A stretch of 64,000 bases of DNA from Galdieria sulphuraria (Eukaryota > Rhodophyta > Bangiophyceae > Galdieriales > Galdieriaceae). Shown piece by piece: positions 42,908 to 54,919 of this stretch. The first letter of the stretch is position 1. The number at the start of each line of letters is the position of its first letter. The notes under the pieces are model-generated. The model searched no databases and had not been told where the DNA came from. It saw only the letters and a program-made list of their open reading frames with translations. The DNA lies in the NCBI RefSeq assembly GCF_000341285.1, contig NW_005178471.1:151739-215738 (forward strand), in the 5' to 3' direction. Position numbers and translations under genes: made by a program.

Positions 42908-45900
42908 ATGGAGTTTTCTTCTCATCTCTATTGGACTGAACAAGCTTCCGTTAGAATATGCAAATATTTGCAAACAAAAGAACAGTTCAAAGAGGAAATA
43001 AGAACACCTCTCCACCTGGATGTGGTTATACTTTTGACACCTTTCTGTTCTATACTGGAGGATCACTATCCACCTCGTAGTGGTTTTCATAGCATCGTGG
43101 ATGGTACCGCTTCAGTATTGAAGCAACTCAGCTCTCTTGTCTACTCAAAAGGATTAACAAGCATTCAATCTTTTGTGGTATTTGAACAACGAGGTATCTT
43201 GTGTTGTCGAACGTTGAGTGGTCTGAAAACCTTGGACATAGAACAGTGGCAAAGATTTGAACAAGAAAGTTTAACACAGCTGGAAAAGCAAATTGAACAA
43301 GTTTATATTCCCTATTTACAATCAAAATCTTGCTTGAACAAAAGTGGAGTGGATTTATACGACTTGTTGGTACTAGATTGTATTCACGGTGGTTGTGTTG
43401 ACTTGGAGACTACTGATTGTGTCTTTCGTCGATTAATGTTGATCACATCATCACCAGCTATTATTCAATCTAATCATAATGGGGATAAGAATGCAATCAA
43501 GTTTTTGAATAGAAAAGGAATGGCTTTGGACCTCGTATATGTATCATGTGGTGGTTTTGGAGAACAAATACCGAGCGCTGTTATAGCCTATTGCTTGTTT
43601 AGCGGTGGAAATATTTGGAATTCGAGCAACATACGATTATTTAGTCACAGACTGAGTAACCAGAATTCTGTCATAGTCAATGAATGTAGGGAAGACATGG
43701 GTTCATTTCAAATCAACTATAGTTTGCAGGATATCTTAAGCAAATGGTTTTATCATGAAGATAGTGTCATAGCTACTTCTCAACAGTGGAGGTATACTGG
43801 TCATGCATTGGGAGTTTTTATACAATGGCATATTCAACAGGGGTTTAGACTCAACTATGACACGTCGGTGCAGTCGACAAGTCGTAGTTTTCGTGAAGAG
43901 TCATACTTATCATTTTACTTGTTACTGAATGAACGGTTGTTGGTGATTTGTCATATGCATATTGACTCAAGTCATGCATATATCGATACGAAGTCTTTAG
44001 AATGCTCAAGCCATGATGAAGAATGTAACATGCAACAAATGGATTTTTGGGTGCAATTGGAACTAAGAGAAAGGAAGGAGGAAGATGATGGGATTGTCCG
44101 TAATCATTCTTCTTTTGACCGTTGGTTGAGTTTGTTGGCATGTGAACAACTATTGTTTCAATTGTATACGAATCCAATGGAGGTTGCCTGTTGGAGTCAA
44201 TGTAGCGATTGGTGGAAGGAATGTCCTTGTCTGATCTTTCATATCCTAAGGAACTCTCAAACCCGTGGTTTGGATGTACCAGTTATACAGCAAGTGGAGG
44301 AGTTTCTGTTATCTTTGTACCCTGGTTCCACTTGTAATAATCACTTTTTGATGTTTCATATCCATCCGTCACAATTTTTGCTATTTTATCTCATTCCTAT
44401 CTGTCCTAGAAACAAAGGTGTAAAACTTATTTTCGTAGGATTAGGGATGTTTGTGCATCAGTGGAAGCATTATTTGGATTCCTTATTTATGCAAGATGAA
44501 TGGAATGTATGGTGTTATCATTTGGAGCCGAGTAGTACATGCTCCTATTTCCTGTTGGAAGATGAAAGTAAACCATTGGGTGATATAGAATCTCTCCATT
44601 TTGCTTGCAACAATAGTTATAAAGTACGTATTCAATTGTGGGGAGAAGCCAATCATCGTTGGATATTGCCTACCGCTAATGCAGCTCATCGAGTTTGGCA
44701 AATTTTTTGTTTAAGATTGAAGACAGTGGGATGGTCAACATTGCAAGAAGAAGAAAATGGTTTAGATGGCAACCGAATGATGAACAATGTTGTGAGTTGG
44801 TGGATAGGTGCCCATTATCCTTTGGTTATTGGATTAGAACGAGAGAGAAACCAAGTCAAATTGTATTGCAATCATCGAATGATTGGAAAGGATTCGCTAT
44901 TGGATGTTGCATCGTACACAGCAGTGAGTTGTTATTATGCACTGGATGTTGTGTTGGATTTGTGTAAAGTCAATGTGCAGCAGATGATCAACAGTACCGA
45001 ACTGATTGTGAAAATGGATGATTCTATATGGCATTTTGCCAATGTGGTTTATCATGCCAAGGTGAAGAGTCGTCTACTTGCGTCCTTCCATTTCAATATC
45101 GATTGGATGACAAAAACCATTTGTCAACAAGGCGACTGGATGCCTATAGAAAGCAATGATAAGAGTAAGAGAATGGATACCGTCATTGGAGAATATCAAG
45201 TTGAGTCAAAATGTTTGACGTTTGTAAGGAAAATATATTGGCAAGATAAGAATGTACAACACGAATGGCTCGTAGGAATGATTATCTTAATTACTCAACA
45301 AGGAGATCCCATTTCATTGTTCATTGTATCATTGCAACCAATAGAGTGGCTATCTCATTTACAAATAGATGTTATACAACGTGGTTGTCGATATCATGGC
45401 TCTTGTGTGGTTCAACAAATCAAAAGAAATATTTTTTGGAATATTGTCAAAGAGAAAAATGAAAGCGTTGCACAGTTGTGGAATGAAGAGATTAAGAATT
45501 GGAAACCTGTTCGTTGGTCTTTGAACGAAATTTGGAGTGAAAATGGCCAACAAGAACAGTTGTTTTGCACTTCATTGCAATTACGTGGTTATGTACCATA
45601 TGCTATGAAGTGGCTTATAGAAATGTTGTCTAGTTGTGGGTACCATCCTTTGCTATCTGATGATGACTGCACAACATGGCTTAGGTTTCATTACGAAGAA
45701 GACGAAAGCGAACAGTTGAGAGTCGTTGCGAAAATATATCGCAACGATATCCAAGTCTGGTTAGAATTGTACAACTTGGCTACGGGGTCTGAGCATTCTC
45801 GAAGGTGGAAGAATTGGATACTTTTTCATGAATGGATAATGAAGATCCTCGGAAAGTATCTTCGATTATGTTTCAATAATTATTTTTGCTTTTCTAGTTG

Positions 45901-47245
45901 GGTATTATTGGATGATATGTCAGTCTTTTGCGAAGATTGCTTGAAATGCATCTTTTCTGAACATCAAGCATCCTTTCGGGAAACTACAAAAGTTGTCGAA
46001 TGGCGTCAACAAAATGTTTGGTTGTTACAATCGAGTCATATAGACTTGTCTTTGGAAGTGCACGTCAGGAAACAACAAGAGTGGCCGTTACAATGTGTGC
46101 TATCTTTAAACTATGTCTCCAAAGGAACGTGGTGGTGGGAGAATGTGTCTCTAATATCTCAATTCCTTTGGTCAGCCTTCATTATTGAATATCTGCAAGG
46201 GAAATATCTGGTTCAACAGTGGAATCAGTTGGATATACCTACGGAGAATAAAGTTGCATCCAGATGGTTGATAGATGAAGAGAATATTAATACGAGAAAT
46301 GAAGGAATGTTGTTTCAGTTCCGTTCCATGGAACTGGAATGGAAATACAAGGAAATATCTAAAATTGATTTCATCGAAGAATGGAAACGACAATTATGTG
46401 AACAAAAAGGGGAGCTTCATGTCGACAAAAATTCTCATAAATGGACTTGTGTAGGTTTGGCGTCCGTCAGTCAACTTCAACGAATACTTTCCAAAGGAAC
46501 TCAAGGAATAGATGAAACGAGGGATAACTGGATTCTATTCGTTTTGGAAATACCACTGTCGAAATGGAATGATAACTCTATCGTTGCTAAAACAATGAGT
46601 CTTCCCTTGAGAATGTTGGATGAATTCCTTTGTCAAAATGATAACAAGACAGGTAACCAAATAACTGAATGGTTACAAGAAATAGAGCAGACTGCTGAGG
46701 AATCCAATACCTGGTTGCACACTTGGTTTTCTTCAGTATTATTTCATTTACATCAAATCCGACGATGGAAAGTAGAGATTGAAATCTGTAAAAAGGCTTC
46801 TTCTTGGAATCGCCAACTCTTCATGGATACGTTTCCACACTATTCCTTTTTCGAATTGTGTCGTAATCATTTTGCTGATTTCGGACATAAACTGGTCAAG
46901 ACACCAAAATTGCCTTTAAAGAACGAACTTGAATGGGATAAAATAATCAATCCAATGTCAACTACTTTTTCTGAGACATTTCAATTGCTAAGAAGGAACG
47001 AACTAGAAGAAGATCATATTTGGTATCTCATCATGTCTTCCCAACAAGATGATGCTATGTTGCTATTACATTTGCCGTTAAAAGAAGAACCTAAATTGGA
47101 ACTAATCATGCAAAGCACAGACCAAATCATGCATGCTCTTCATTTAGGTTGCCAATTTCTAAGGTGGTTGATAAGACAGATTTGGAGGCAGTGTTGGAAG
47201 AATGGATATGACCTTCAAACCAAATTGAATAGGACAACTCCATGA
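42908..47245 (+). CDS. Very large protein of uncertain family, possibly SZT2-like
   Basis: Intronless, about 1445 residues from the first ATG (MEFSSHLYWTEQ). No transmembrane segments; rich in Trp, Gln and His. The first 270 residues look like a von Willebrand A-type fold arranged as at the start of KICSTOR subunit SZT2: a strand DVVILLTPFCSILEDH, IQSFVVFEQRGILC, a linker helix, then RLMLITSSPAII and LDLVYVSCGGFGEQIPSA, where SZT2 has ALDLSPS, VTIQ, IIVITDG and CSFVQVGG. The match is by pattern, not identity, and the protein is less than half SZT2 length, so the assignment is tentative. The last 31 bases overlap the 3' end of the convergent gene at 47215. Confidence 0.7.
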   Translation: MEFSSHLYWTEQASVRICKYLQTKEQFKEEIRTPLHLDVVILLTPFCSILEDHYPPRSGFHSIVDGTASVLKQLSSLVYSKGLTSIQSFVVFEQRGILCCRTLSGLKTLDIEQWQRFEQESLTQLEKQIEQVYIPYLQSKSCLNKSGVDLYDLLVLDCIHGGCVDLETTDCVFRRLMLITSSPAIIQSNHNGDKNAIKFLNRKGMALDLVYVSCGGFGEQIPSAVIAYCLFSGGNIWNSSNIRLFSHRLSNQNSVIVNECREDMGSFQINYSLQDILSKWFYHEDSVIATSQQWRYTGHALGVFIQWHIQQGFRLNYDTSVQSTSRSFREESYLSFYLLLNERLLVICHMHIDSSHAYIDTKSLECSSHDEECNMQQMDFWVQLELRERKEEDDGIVRNHSSFDRWLSLLACEQLLFQLYTNPMEVACWSQCSDWWKECPCLIFHILRNSQTRGLDVPVIQQVEEFLLSLYPGSTCNNHFLMFHIHPSQFLLFYLIPICPRNKGVKLIFVGLGMFVHQWKHYLDSLFMQDEWNVWCYHLEPSSTCSYFLLEDESKPLGDIESLHFACNNSYKVRIQLWGEANHRWILPTANAAHRVWQIFCLRLKTVGWSTLQEEENGLDGNRMMNNVVSWWIGAHYPLVIGLERERNQVKLYCNHRMIGKDSLLDVASYTAVSCYYALDVVLDLCKVNVQQMINSTELIVKMDDSIWHFANVVYHAKVKSRLLASFHFNIDWMTKTICQQGDWMPIESNDKSKRMDTVIGEYQVESKCLTFVRKIYWQDKNVQHEWLVGMIILITQQGDPISLFIVSLQPIEWLSHLQIDVIQRGCRYHGSCVVQQIKRNIFWNIVKEKNESVAQLWNEEIKNWKPVRWSLNEIWSENGQQEQLFCTSLQLRGYVPYAMKWLIEMLSSCGYHPLLSDDDCTTWLRFHYEEDESEQLRVVAKIYRNDIQVWLELYNLATGSEHSRRWKNWILFHEWIMKILGKYLRLCFNNYFCFSSWVLLDDMSVFCEDCLKCIFSEHQASFRETTKVVEWRQQNVWLLQSSHIDLSLEVHVRKQQEWPLQCVLSLNYVSKGTWWWENVSLISQFLWSAFIIEYLQGKYLVQQWNQLDIPTENKVASRWLIDEENINTRNEGMLFQFRSMELEWKYKEISKIDFIEEWKRQLCEQKGELHVDKNSHKWTCVGLASVSQLQRILSKGTQGIDETRDNWILFVLEIPLSKWNDNSIVAKTMSLPLRMLDEFLCQNDNKTGNQITEWLQEIEQTAEESNTWLHTWFSSVLFHLHQIRRWKVEIEICKKASSWNRQLFMDTFPHYSFFELCRNHFADFGHKLVKTPKLPLKNELEWDKIINPMSTTFSETFQLLRRNELEEDHIWYLIMSSQQDDAMLLLHLPLKEEPKLELIMQSTDQIMHALHLGCQFLRWLIRQIWRQCWKNGYDLQTKLNRTTP

Positions 47246-48516
47246 AGAAACCAAATTAGATTTTCCAGTTGGTTACAGTAATAAGGATGTGTAGTTTCAT
47301 TCAGACTCTTGTACTCTTCGCAAAGGCGCTTCAAATGAAAAAACGACTCTATAAATGAACGAGAACATTCTGAAAAATTGGCCTCCATTTCTTCAAGACA
47401 ACTTTGCAAACCAACAAATGAATCTAATAATTGATAAATGAAAAGAAATAACAATTCAAACTCTTCATCTATGTGAATATCTGGGTTTTCTTTCACCTGA
47501 ATGGTTTCTATCCATTTTACTAGCTGAGGAATGTAACGTTGACTAGAATTCACATTCAATTGTGATATCTCAAAAGAATGCAGAGGCGATGTAGACTTGA
47601 GCACAAATTCTATAACAGTCATTCGAAGTTGAAGGTCTGATATACCACAAAGAAATAATCTCCAAGGTTCTGGTTGATGGAATACTAACATTCTTCTAGT
47701 TAATTCTTCAATGTAGGCCATGTCCCATTCCTTGTTGAACTTTTTGGAAAGCTGCAAACAAAGCTCCAGGATGATGGATGCAGCTTTCTCATCATTATTA
47801 CTTAAGGTTGCCACGAGATATGGCAAACAATATCGAAATATACAGGTTTTTCCTTCACCGATGCGATTATTTGGTGAGGCATCTAAATAAAATGCTTTGC
47901 AAGCCTTTGGGTCTTCCAGGACAACCAAAAAATATCGCAATATCTGACAAATACCATCTTTCCATGACTGTTTGCCACAATTTGCCATTTGCAGACTAAA
48001 CGCATCACTATCTTCGTCATCAACGAAATCGCCTTCTTCTAAAGAGTCACTGTCGAAATATTGGGTCAATTCTAGCAGTTGACAATGATTTTCCTTCAAT
48101 GCCTGAATGAGAGCCTTTAAAAAGGCAAAAGGACGCAGTGACGGACACTGACAAGTAGAAGAGTCGAAACCCATCAGATGGAAGGGATGCAGAACGGATT
48201 CCAAACGGTCATCTAGAGCGAACGGAGACCTTTCCCATCCATAACCAGGAATTCTACAGAAATATTCTTTCAAGGCAATAAGAACTTGAAACAAGAATGA
48301 ACAGTTGTTGGAAGAATGCTCTTTCAACATTAGGGTGATAAGTTTCCTAAAGGTGGAAGCTGGAGGAAAGAATCTTGATTGAGTCGCAATTTGGTTGGCT
48401 TCATCAGTAAAGCACTTTAAGATTCTCGAACCTAGCATATAGTCTGAAGGTAAGATCGAGTCAAGTGCTGCTTGTAAAAGTGGAGGAAATGGTCTCCAAG
48501 TTTCTTCATATGCCAT
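47215..48516 (-). CDS. Unrecognised helical protein
   Basis: Intronless, 433 residues from the Met in MAYEETWRPFPPLLQAALDS; the frame is open up to 48810, but the upstream part is less protein-like. Predominantly helical, with leucine-rich segments such as FRKLITLMLKEHSSNNCSFL and ELLFLFIYQLLDSFVGL and an acidic loop SLEEGDFVDDEDSD, reminiscent of ARM/HEAT-type repeats. No family recognised. Its final ten codons are antisense to the last codons of the large neighbouring gene: the two coding regions overlap by 31 bases tail to tail. Confidence 0.7.
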   Translation of the reverse strand: MAYEETWRPFPPLLQAALDSILPSDYMLGSRILKCFTDEANQIATQSRFFPPASTFRKLITLMLKEHSSNNCSFLFQVLIALKEYFCRIPGYGWERSPFALDDRLESVLHPFHLMGFDSSTCQCPSLRPFAFLKALIQALKENHCQLLELTQYFDSDSLEEGDFVDDEDSDAFSLQMANCGKQSWKDGICQILRYFLVVLEDPKACKAFYLDASPNNRIGEGKTCIFRYCLPYLVATLSNNDEKAASIILELCLQLSKKFNKEWDMAYIEELTRRMLVFHQPEPWRLFLCGISDLQLRMTVIEFVLKSTSPLHSFEISQLNVNSSQRYIPQLVKWIETIQVKENPDIHIDEEFELLFLFIYQLLDSFVGLQSCLEEMEANFSECSRSFIESFFHLKRLCEEYKSLNETTHPYYCNQLENLIWFLHGVVLFNLV

Positions 48517-49164
48517 AACTACTACAATTTTCTTGCCATGGCGCCAAAACTTTCCATGTTTGAAATATGTGATACCAAATTTAGTTGTTTTAGGATGGAG
48601 TTGTATATGTATATCGAGTGATATTCTGTCTATTCGAATAAAATTCATTCTATATAGACAAAAATGTTTATCTAAAACTCTATGAGAGCATAATTCAACC
48701 ATATATGCTTTCATCAATGGCAGCGACCTGTAGTCTTGTAGATTCGTTAAATGTATCGGCAGGCAAGTTTTAAATGGTCGAAGAAAAGCAAAATGTAGAC
48801 GCTGAAACAACGTTTATTCTCAAGAGTCCTGATGATTGTTGTACTATAGTTATATGACTTGAAATAAGTGCATTCATGAGAACTCTGCAACTGGAAGAGC
48901 ATCTTGCATAATCCCTTTCACAGAACATTATATTCCAAATACGCAACAAGATGGTAACGACAACCGTAATTTGTTATTTACTTAACAAATTCAATACCCA
49001 ATGACGAGTAAACAAATAGGCATCCCAGAATCGACGAACGCTTCCAATTACGATTCCACGCTTTTACAGTTTATTGGAACAAAAGAGTCAATCGGAAACA
49101 TTTGAGTCTTATTACGTTCAACATTTTAGAAATTTCGTTGGCGTATTTAAACTAGTGTTTGAGG
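48517..49164. other. Divergent intergenic region before adenosine kinase
   Basis: About 650 bases. The first 290 remain open in frame with the helical gene on the minus strand and may be its 5' extension or UTR. From 48811 to 49164 nothing recognisable; presumably two facing promoters. Confidence 0.5.
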
Positions 49165-50527
<1,363 letters not shown>

Positions 50528-51250
50528 ACTATGTAGCTTTGGTTTATTCAAAATAAAATAGGGAACCCTGACCTGATGTGTGTTGGATAAGGTTGTGTTT
50601 CATTGAGTATTCATGAGTTGATAGCCTTTTGTCCTTTGACACATTGGGACTTGGATAACACAAATGGAAATCTGTTATTTAGACCCAACTGTGTTTTTGT
50701 AGACCTGAGAGATATACGAGAGTCATGAACCAAGATTTCATGTATGTTTTCATTTTAGATATGAATTGGTTTCCCATTACGCTGTGAAAATGGAGATACA
50801 TAGCTAGTTCCATGGCAACATTACTTGAAAAGCTGAAAAAGTGAGCTTTCAATGAGACTACCTACATGGCTCCTATTGAAGGATAGAACAGATAGGATGC
50901 ATATTTGTAGGAAAATTTTCTCGTATGAATCTGTTTCAAACGGGAGTGTCAAGAAGGGATGGATGCCTTGTTACATCTCTCTTTTTTTTACTTGAGAAAT
51001 TGTGAAGTCCATTTTTCATGGAGGCAATTCGCATCACTTAAGAGGTGCATTTTTCTTTCCAATGTTGTTGGGAATTTTTCGAAAAATGCGCTTTCGATTT
51101 CTCATCTGGTTTTGAAAGAAAAAATGACGAGGTACATTTTGGTAAAAAGTAAAACTTCTACATTTATTTTGTTGCAAAGCCTTGTTCAAAAGAAACCAGT
51201 GACTAGGAAACAAGTTTTGCAGGAACACAACCCTATTTTTTTCCTTTCAA
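50528..51250. other. Intergenic region between ADK and a small ORF
   Basis: About 720 bases with no gene I can support. One open frame (50959-51276) is T-rich and looks accidental. No tRNA or snRNA hallmark seen. Confidence 0.55.
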
Positions 51251-51634
51251 ATGAGACAAAGTGTCGCAAAAGGTAGCCATCCCATGGATATTCATTCCTC
51301 CCATTCTTTGAATAAGGAGACCGACACTAAAGTCATTAAAAGCCATAAAGAGGAAGATGAGAAACAAACAACAAAATCGGATAGTGAAGATATCAACTCT
51401 TCTATACCAGTTGAGACAGTGCTAAAAGCGTGTTCTGCTCCTACTTGCTCAGAATCTCTACTACTTGGTATTTCCCCTGAAGGATATATGGTTAAAAAGG
51501 CTCGCAATAATTTCCGAAAGATAGAGAAAACTTCAATACAAAAGGATTCTTGGCAACAGACTTTAGATGCAGATACTCCACCATATCTGTCACCGCAAAG
51601 GAAAGAGTTGAAACAATCGTTTGATTTCTATTGA
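51251..51634 (+). CDS. Small disordered protein of unknown function
   Basis: 127 residues, intronless. Lys-, Glu- and Ser-rich N-terminus (SHKEEDEKQTTKSDSEDINS), then a more structured stretch LLLGISPEGYMVKKARNNF and an ending TPPYLSPQRKELKQSFDFY. Proline-directed phosphorylation sites (SPEG, LSPQR) are possible. No family recognised. It ends 133 bases before the PEMT start; an alternative is that it is part of a different exon arrangement, but no splice links it to PEMT in frame. Confidence 0.5.
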   Translation: MRQSVAKGSHPMDIHSSHSLNKETDTKVIKSHKEEDEKQTTKSDSEDINSSIPVETVLKACSAPTCSESLLLGISPEGYMVKKARNNFRKIEKTSIQKDSWQQTLDADTPPYLSPQRKELKQSFDFY

Positions 51635-51767
51635 TGGATTGATTGCTACGGACCCAATTCCTATGAGATTCTTTCAACCCAAATGGCCCATTCTGAAATG
51701 CTTCGAATCTTTGTTGAATACTTTTCATAAATTCTTGACAATTTTGATATTTTTCGAAATTAAAGTT

Positions 51768-52664
51768 ATGTGTTATCAGTCAAAACGAAAAACTTTCGGT
51801 GTCTTCTCCTTTTATTCAGCTATTCAAAAAAGAGCAAAATGGACAAGAGTTCCAGATCGTATCAAACCGCAAACTGACCCAATAACCTGGTTCAAGGCTG
51901 TTTTCTATTTGGTTCTCACTTTGCTTATTATGCTAATGAGCAGCGGTGTATCGCCGGCTTTCTTTGCTTCCCTAACAAGCAAGTTTCCCTTAAAAGGTTT
52001 TCTTTTGAAAGAATTTTTGAAGCAAGCAAAGTTGGTCAGGTTGAATGAAGGATTTCTACTCGTTTCAGTTATTCTTACCATCGCTTCTCCTATCTACTGG
52101 AACACATTTTGTCGTTATGAATATTACACCAAGAAATTATCGAAAATGGCAGGCTCTCCTTCTACTGCACTGATTCTCTTTGCTATTTCCATACTTTTAT
52201 TGAGCTCCTTCAGAGAGTGGGCGTTCTTTCGAGCCATTGATGTACAACCCATGATTCAGTTACGAGCAGTCTGGATGAAATACATTGTCTACTTGTTTGG
52301 TTACTCTTTGATATTTCTTGGAACTATTTTGTCTATGTCGGGTTTCTATCAATTAGGTATTTTTGGAACTTACATGGGCGAATACTTTGGTTTTATGTTT
52401 GATCAAAAGATTGAAACTTTCCCTTTCAATTATTTTTGTGATCCAATGTATTTTGGTTCAACTCTGATGCACTTTGGTCATTCACTGTTGTCAACAAGTC
52501 CAACAGGAATATTTCTTTCCACGCTTCTTGGTTTTACTTATTGGTTGGCTGCTAGATGTTTTGAAGGGTAATTTCTCTATTTTCTTCTCTAGTGGGAATT
52601 GATTGTATAATTTAGGCCTTTTATGAACGCGATGTATGCAGCAAGAGATCGCCAATTGTCTTAA
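51768..52664 (+). CDS. PEMT: Phosphatidylethanolamine / phospholipid N-methyltransferase
   Basis: Integral membrane methyltransferase that converts phosphatidylethanolamine derivatives to phosphatidylcholine using SAM. Two exons (51768-52567, 52616-52664), 282 residues. The core fits PEMT/Opi3: GFYQLGIFGTYMGEYFGF (SAM-binding), FPFNYFCDPMYFGSTLMHFG, SPTGIFLS, and after the splice EGPFMNAMYAARDRQ, matching the EEPFTAxIY ending of the family. Four to five hydrophobic segments. The N-terminal 80 residues are longer than in animal PEMT. The start is the Met before CYQSKRKTF; the frame is open upstream to 51621, so the true start may be earlier. Confidence 0.88.
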
Positions 52665-53518
52665 AATTACATTTTATGAACCCATTTCGTGTAGCATGTG
52701 ATTTTCTTTAAAGATGCTTCTTATCTTGCCTTTCAATAGAAAGACAGGAATGATAACTTGCAAGTTTCTATCTATGTTGTCCATGATAAAGAATATCCCA
52801 AATAATAAGGCTTTTCATACAAGTTTTTCGTGAGGTCCACTGCTAAACAAGGATAGTATGGCGTTCACCTTTAAGTCTCACTATTCTGTGAAACAAAACA
52901 AGTGGATGGTGAGGAGCAACATCATTTGTAACGTGGATAATTCGCGAGTTGCTATGAGTACAAGCAACCCTCCTGCGAACCACGTATTGTCTAATATAGC
53001 ACCGGCGGTAAAGTAGGAGGCCATCTTAAACACGTCCTCGTACCCGTAAAGGGTGCATAACGTTGAGGGATTTCTTCTTCTCCAATAGATAACAAAATAT
53101 AGACTTTATTCCCATCTTTGACCATGACTCACGACGAAGACTACACAAACTGCCGATCGAATGAATCGTCGCATAACAACCCAACACAATAGCAATACAG
53201 AGTTGATGCGAATTTTTGGTGTTGATAGTTGACCCAATATTATGACTTTATATATATATCTAAAATGAAAGAATACTTTACTCCTCAGAAAAGGTTTTTT
53301 GTATGGTATTGTGTTTATAGACTCTTTAGAATAGTAAGAAAGAAACCTAGTAGACAAGTGCCGGGGACTGTAGTAAATATGAATAATTACTGGTATTCTC
53401 CATTATCCAAAACTATTTTCGGATACAATAAAATAGATATCTTCAAATGGTTATATATTGAGCACATTCGTTGCAAAAAGAAGACACCAAACACCTTACT
53501 ATTGAAATACAAATAGTA
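52665..53518. other. Intergenic region between PEMT and PAP2 genes, with one candidate microprotein
   Basis: About 850 bases. The part from 52850 to 53060 is richer in GC and contains short inverted repeats (for example CCTCCT at 52969-52976 with AGGAGG at about 53015-53020) as well as the 47-codon minus-strand ORF listed separately. The rest is AT-rich and featureless. Confidence 0.5.
52881..53024 (-). CDS. Candidate 47-residue membrane microprotein
   Basis: A short minus-strand frame starting ATGGCC: MASYFTAGAILDNTWFAGGL, then LVLIATRELSTLQMM and a hydrophobic end. It would have one or two membrane helices. Codons in the first half end mostly in G or C, and the frame stays protein-like for another nine codons upstream (LYGYEDVFK), which hints at a longer spliced gene. 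No family recognised; small photosystem or respiratory subunits have similar size and hydropathy, but no signature fits. Confidence 0.35.
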   Translation of the reverse strand: MASYFTAGAILDNTWFAGGLLVLIATRELSTLQMMLLLTIHLFCFTE

Positions 53519-54919
53519 ATGAAAGCCTTTCCAAAGCAATTCGAGAAAATGGCTTCCTTTCCTGTTGGTACAAAACCTTCCATTCCTTTGTTATTTGGCA
53601 TAGCAGAATATGAAAATAACGCCTTCGTCTTATCAGATAGATATATTCTCAACCAAGTTCAACGTGTTCGAAACGACTTCTTGTTCATCTTTAGTGTCTT
53701 CTTCACATTCATAACCAGCATCGAGTTGATCTTTCCTATACCGCTTATATTATTTTGTCTAGGCGCAGATGCAGCTGGAACGATAGTACTTACCTATGCC
53801 CTTGTTTTAGTATTCGGAACTCAACTTTTCAAACGTTTTCTATGGAGACCCCGTCCATGGATGTTAGATGAGACTGTTTTTGTTTGGAAACGAGATAAGA
53901 CGAGTTCATTTCCTTCTCGTGGTGTAGTTTGCTCTGTAGTATTTTGTTTTGTACTTTCGGATGTGGCGCATTGGGATCATCCCGTTTGGTTGACCCTTTT
54001 GGTTGCTTTTGTTAGTATTTCTACAGCTTTCTCTCGTTTGTATTTGGGAGCACACTTCCTATCCGATGTGATATCAGGTTTGATTATAGGCTTTCTGCTA
54101 GTGCTCTTATCGAGACATTTTGTTGGTAGCTGGTGGTCATTTCTGGGCTGTGATATATTGACCAATCCTGGAACGTGTTATGGCTCAGGAAACATTTTGC
54201 ACTTGGTTTTTTCCAAACTGTTGTCTTTGGCTGTCTTGACTGTTGTTTTATGGTGCCTGACACTTGTTTTAACCTGTCGACCTATAATATTCTGGTCCAA
54301 AAGTGCACTATCCTTTGGGTAAGTGAAACAGTCCACTTTGGCTAGAAGTGATAACAATTGAAATAAGCTTAATGTTTCCACCTCTTTTGTTTCGCTATTT
54401 ATTTCTTTGTAACCCGGAAGAGAATGATAAGGATGCCTTGGGATTCGTTCTTGACAGAAGTTGGTTATTATCCTGTATAGGAATGGTAGGACCACTCCTT
54501 CTATGGTCCGCTGGCTGGTATATAACTAAGAATGGGCGAACAGAGCGCAATATCTTATATTATACTATCCTATTCGCGTCCGGTTGCTTCTTATTAGGTA
54601 TCTGTTCTTTGCAGCGAGTGTCTTCATAACATTCTATTTGGTCTCTCTGCTCAGTCTAGATAATAGCAAAAGTTCACGATTATATGTTGTTTCTTACAAT
54701 CTCATTATGGATAGAGTCTTTTGGTATCATTTCAAAGTCTCGTGGATATTCATTCTTATTATAGTTTGGAGCTTTTTGACTTTTCAATTCCTAAATAATA
54801 AAGAGTACTTCAATCGGATACAATACCTCTTTCCATGTCATTACTTACTAACATCACCTGTTCCATTTCTTGTACATGAGAAGCAGTGGCCAACTTTTGC
54901 ATTTGTGATATCGACATAA
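53519..54919 (+). CDS. PAP2-superfamily membrane phosphatase-like protein
   Basis: Multi-pass membrane protein with PAP2 motifs: motif 1 KRFLWRPRP (KxxxxxxRP), motif 3 SRLYLGAHFLSD (SRxxxxxHxxxD, nucleophilic His retained). Motif 2, usually PSGH, reads FPSRGVV and lacks the acid/base histidine, so lipid-phosphatase activity is doubtful. Exon 1 is 53519-54318; exon 2 starts at 54368 and adds further hydrophobic segments (LLLWSAGWY, VFITFYLVSLLSL). A splice or frame change near 54517-54600 is needed to join these; I could not settle it (one candidate is an 80-base GT-AG intron beginning GTATAT). The given end is that of the last open frame and overlaps DUS1 by 110 bases, so it may be too long. 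Confidence 0.72.

Noticed and set aside
50959-51276. 105-residue plus-strand frame
   Set aside because: T-rich, Phe/Leu/Lys-heavy, no family, no splice or neighbour support.
52850-53060. Structured non-coding RNA (snoRNA, SRP or RNase P type)
   Set aside because: Short inverted repeats are present, but no conserved box or core of those RNAs could be matched; the coding reading on the minus strand explains the base composition as well.
54599-54615. 17-base intron in the PAP2-like gene
   Set aside because: Far below the size of any other intron here; an 80-base intron beginning GTATAT joins the frames equally well.
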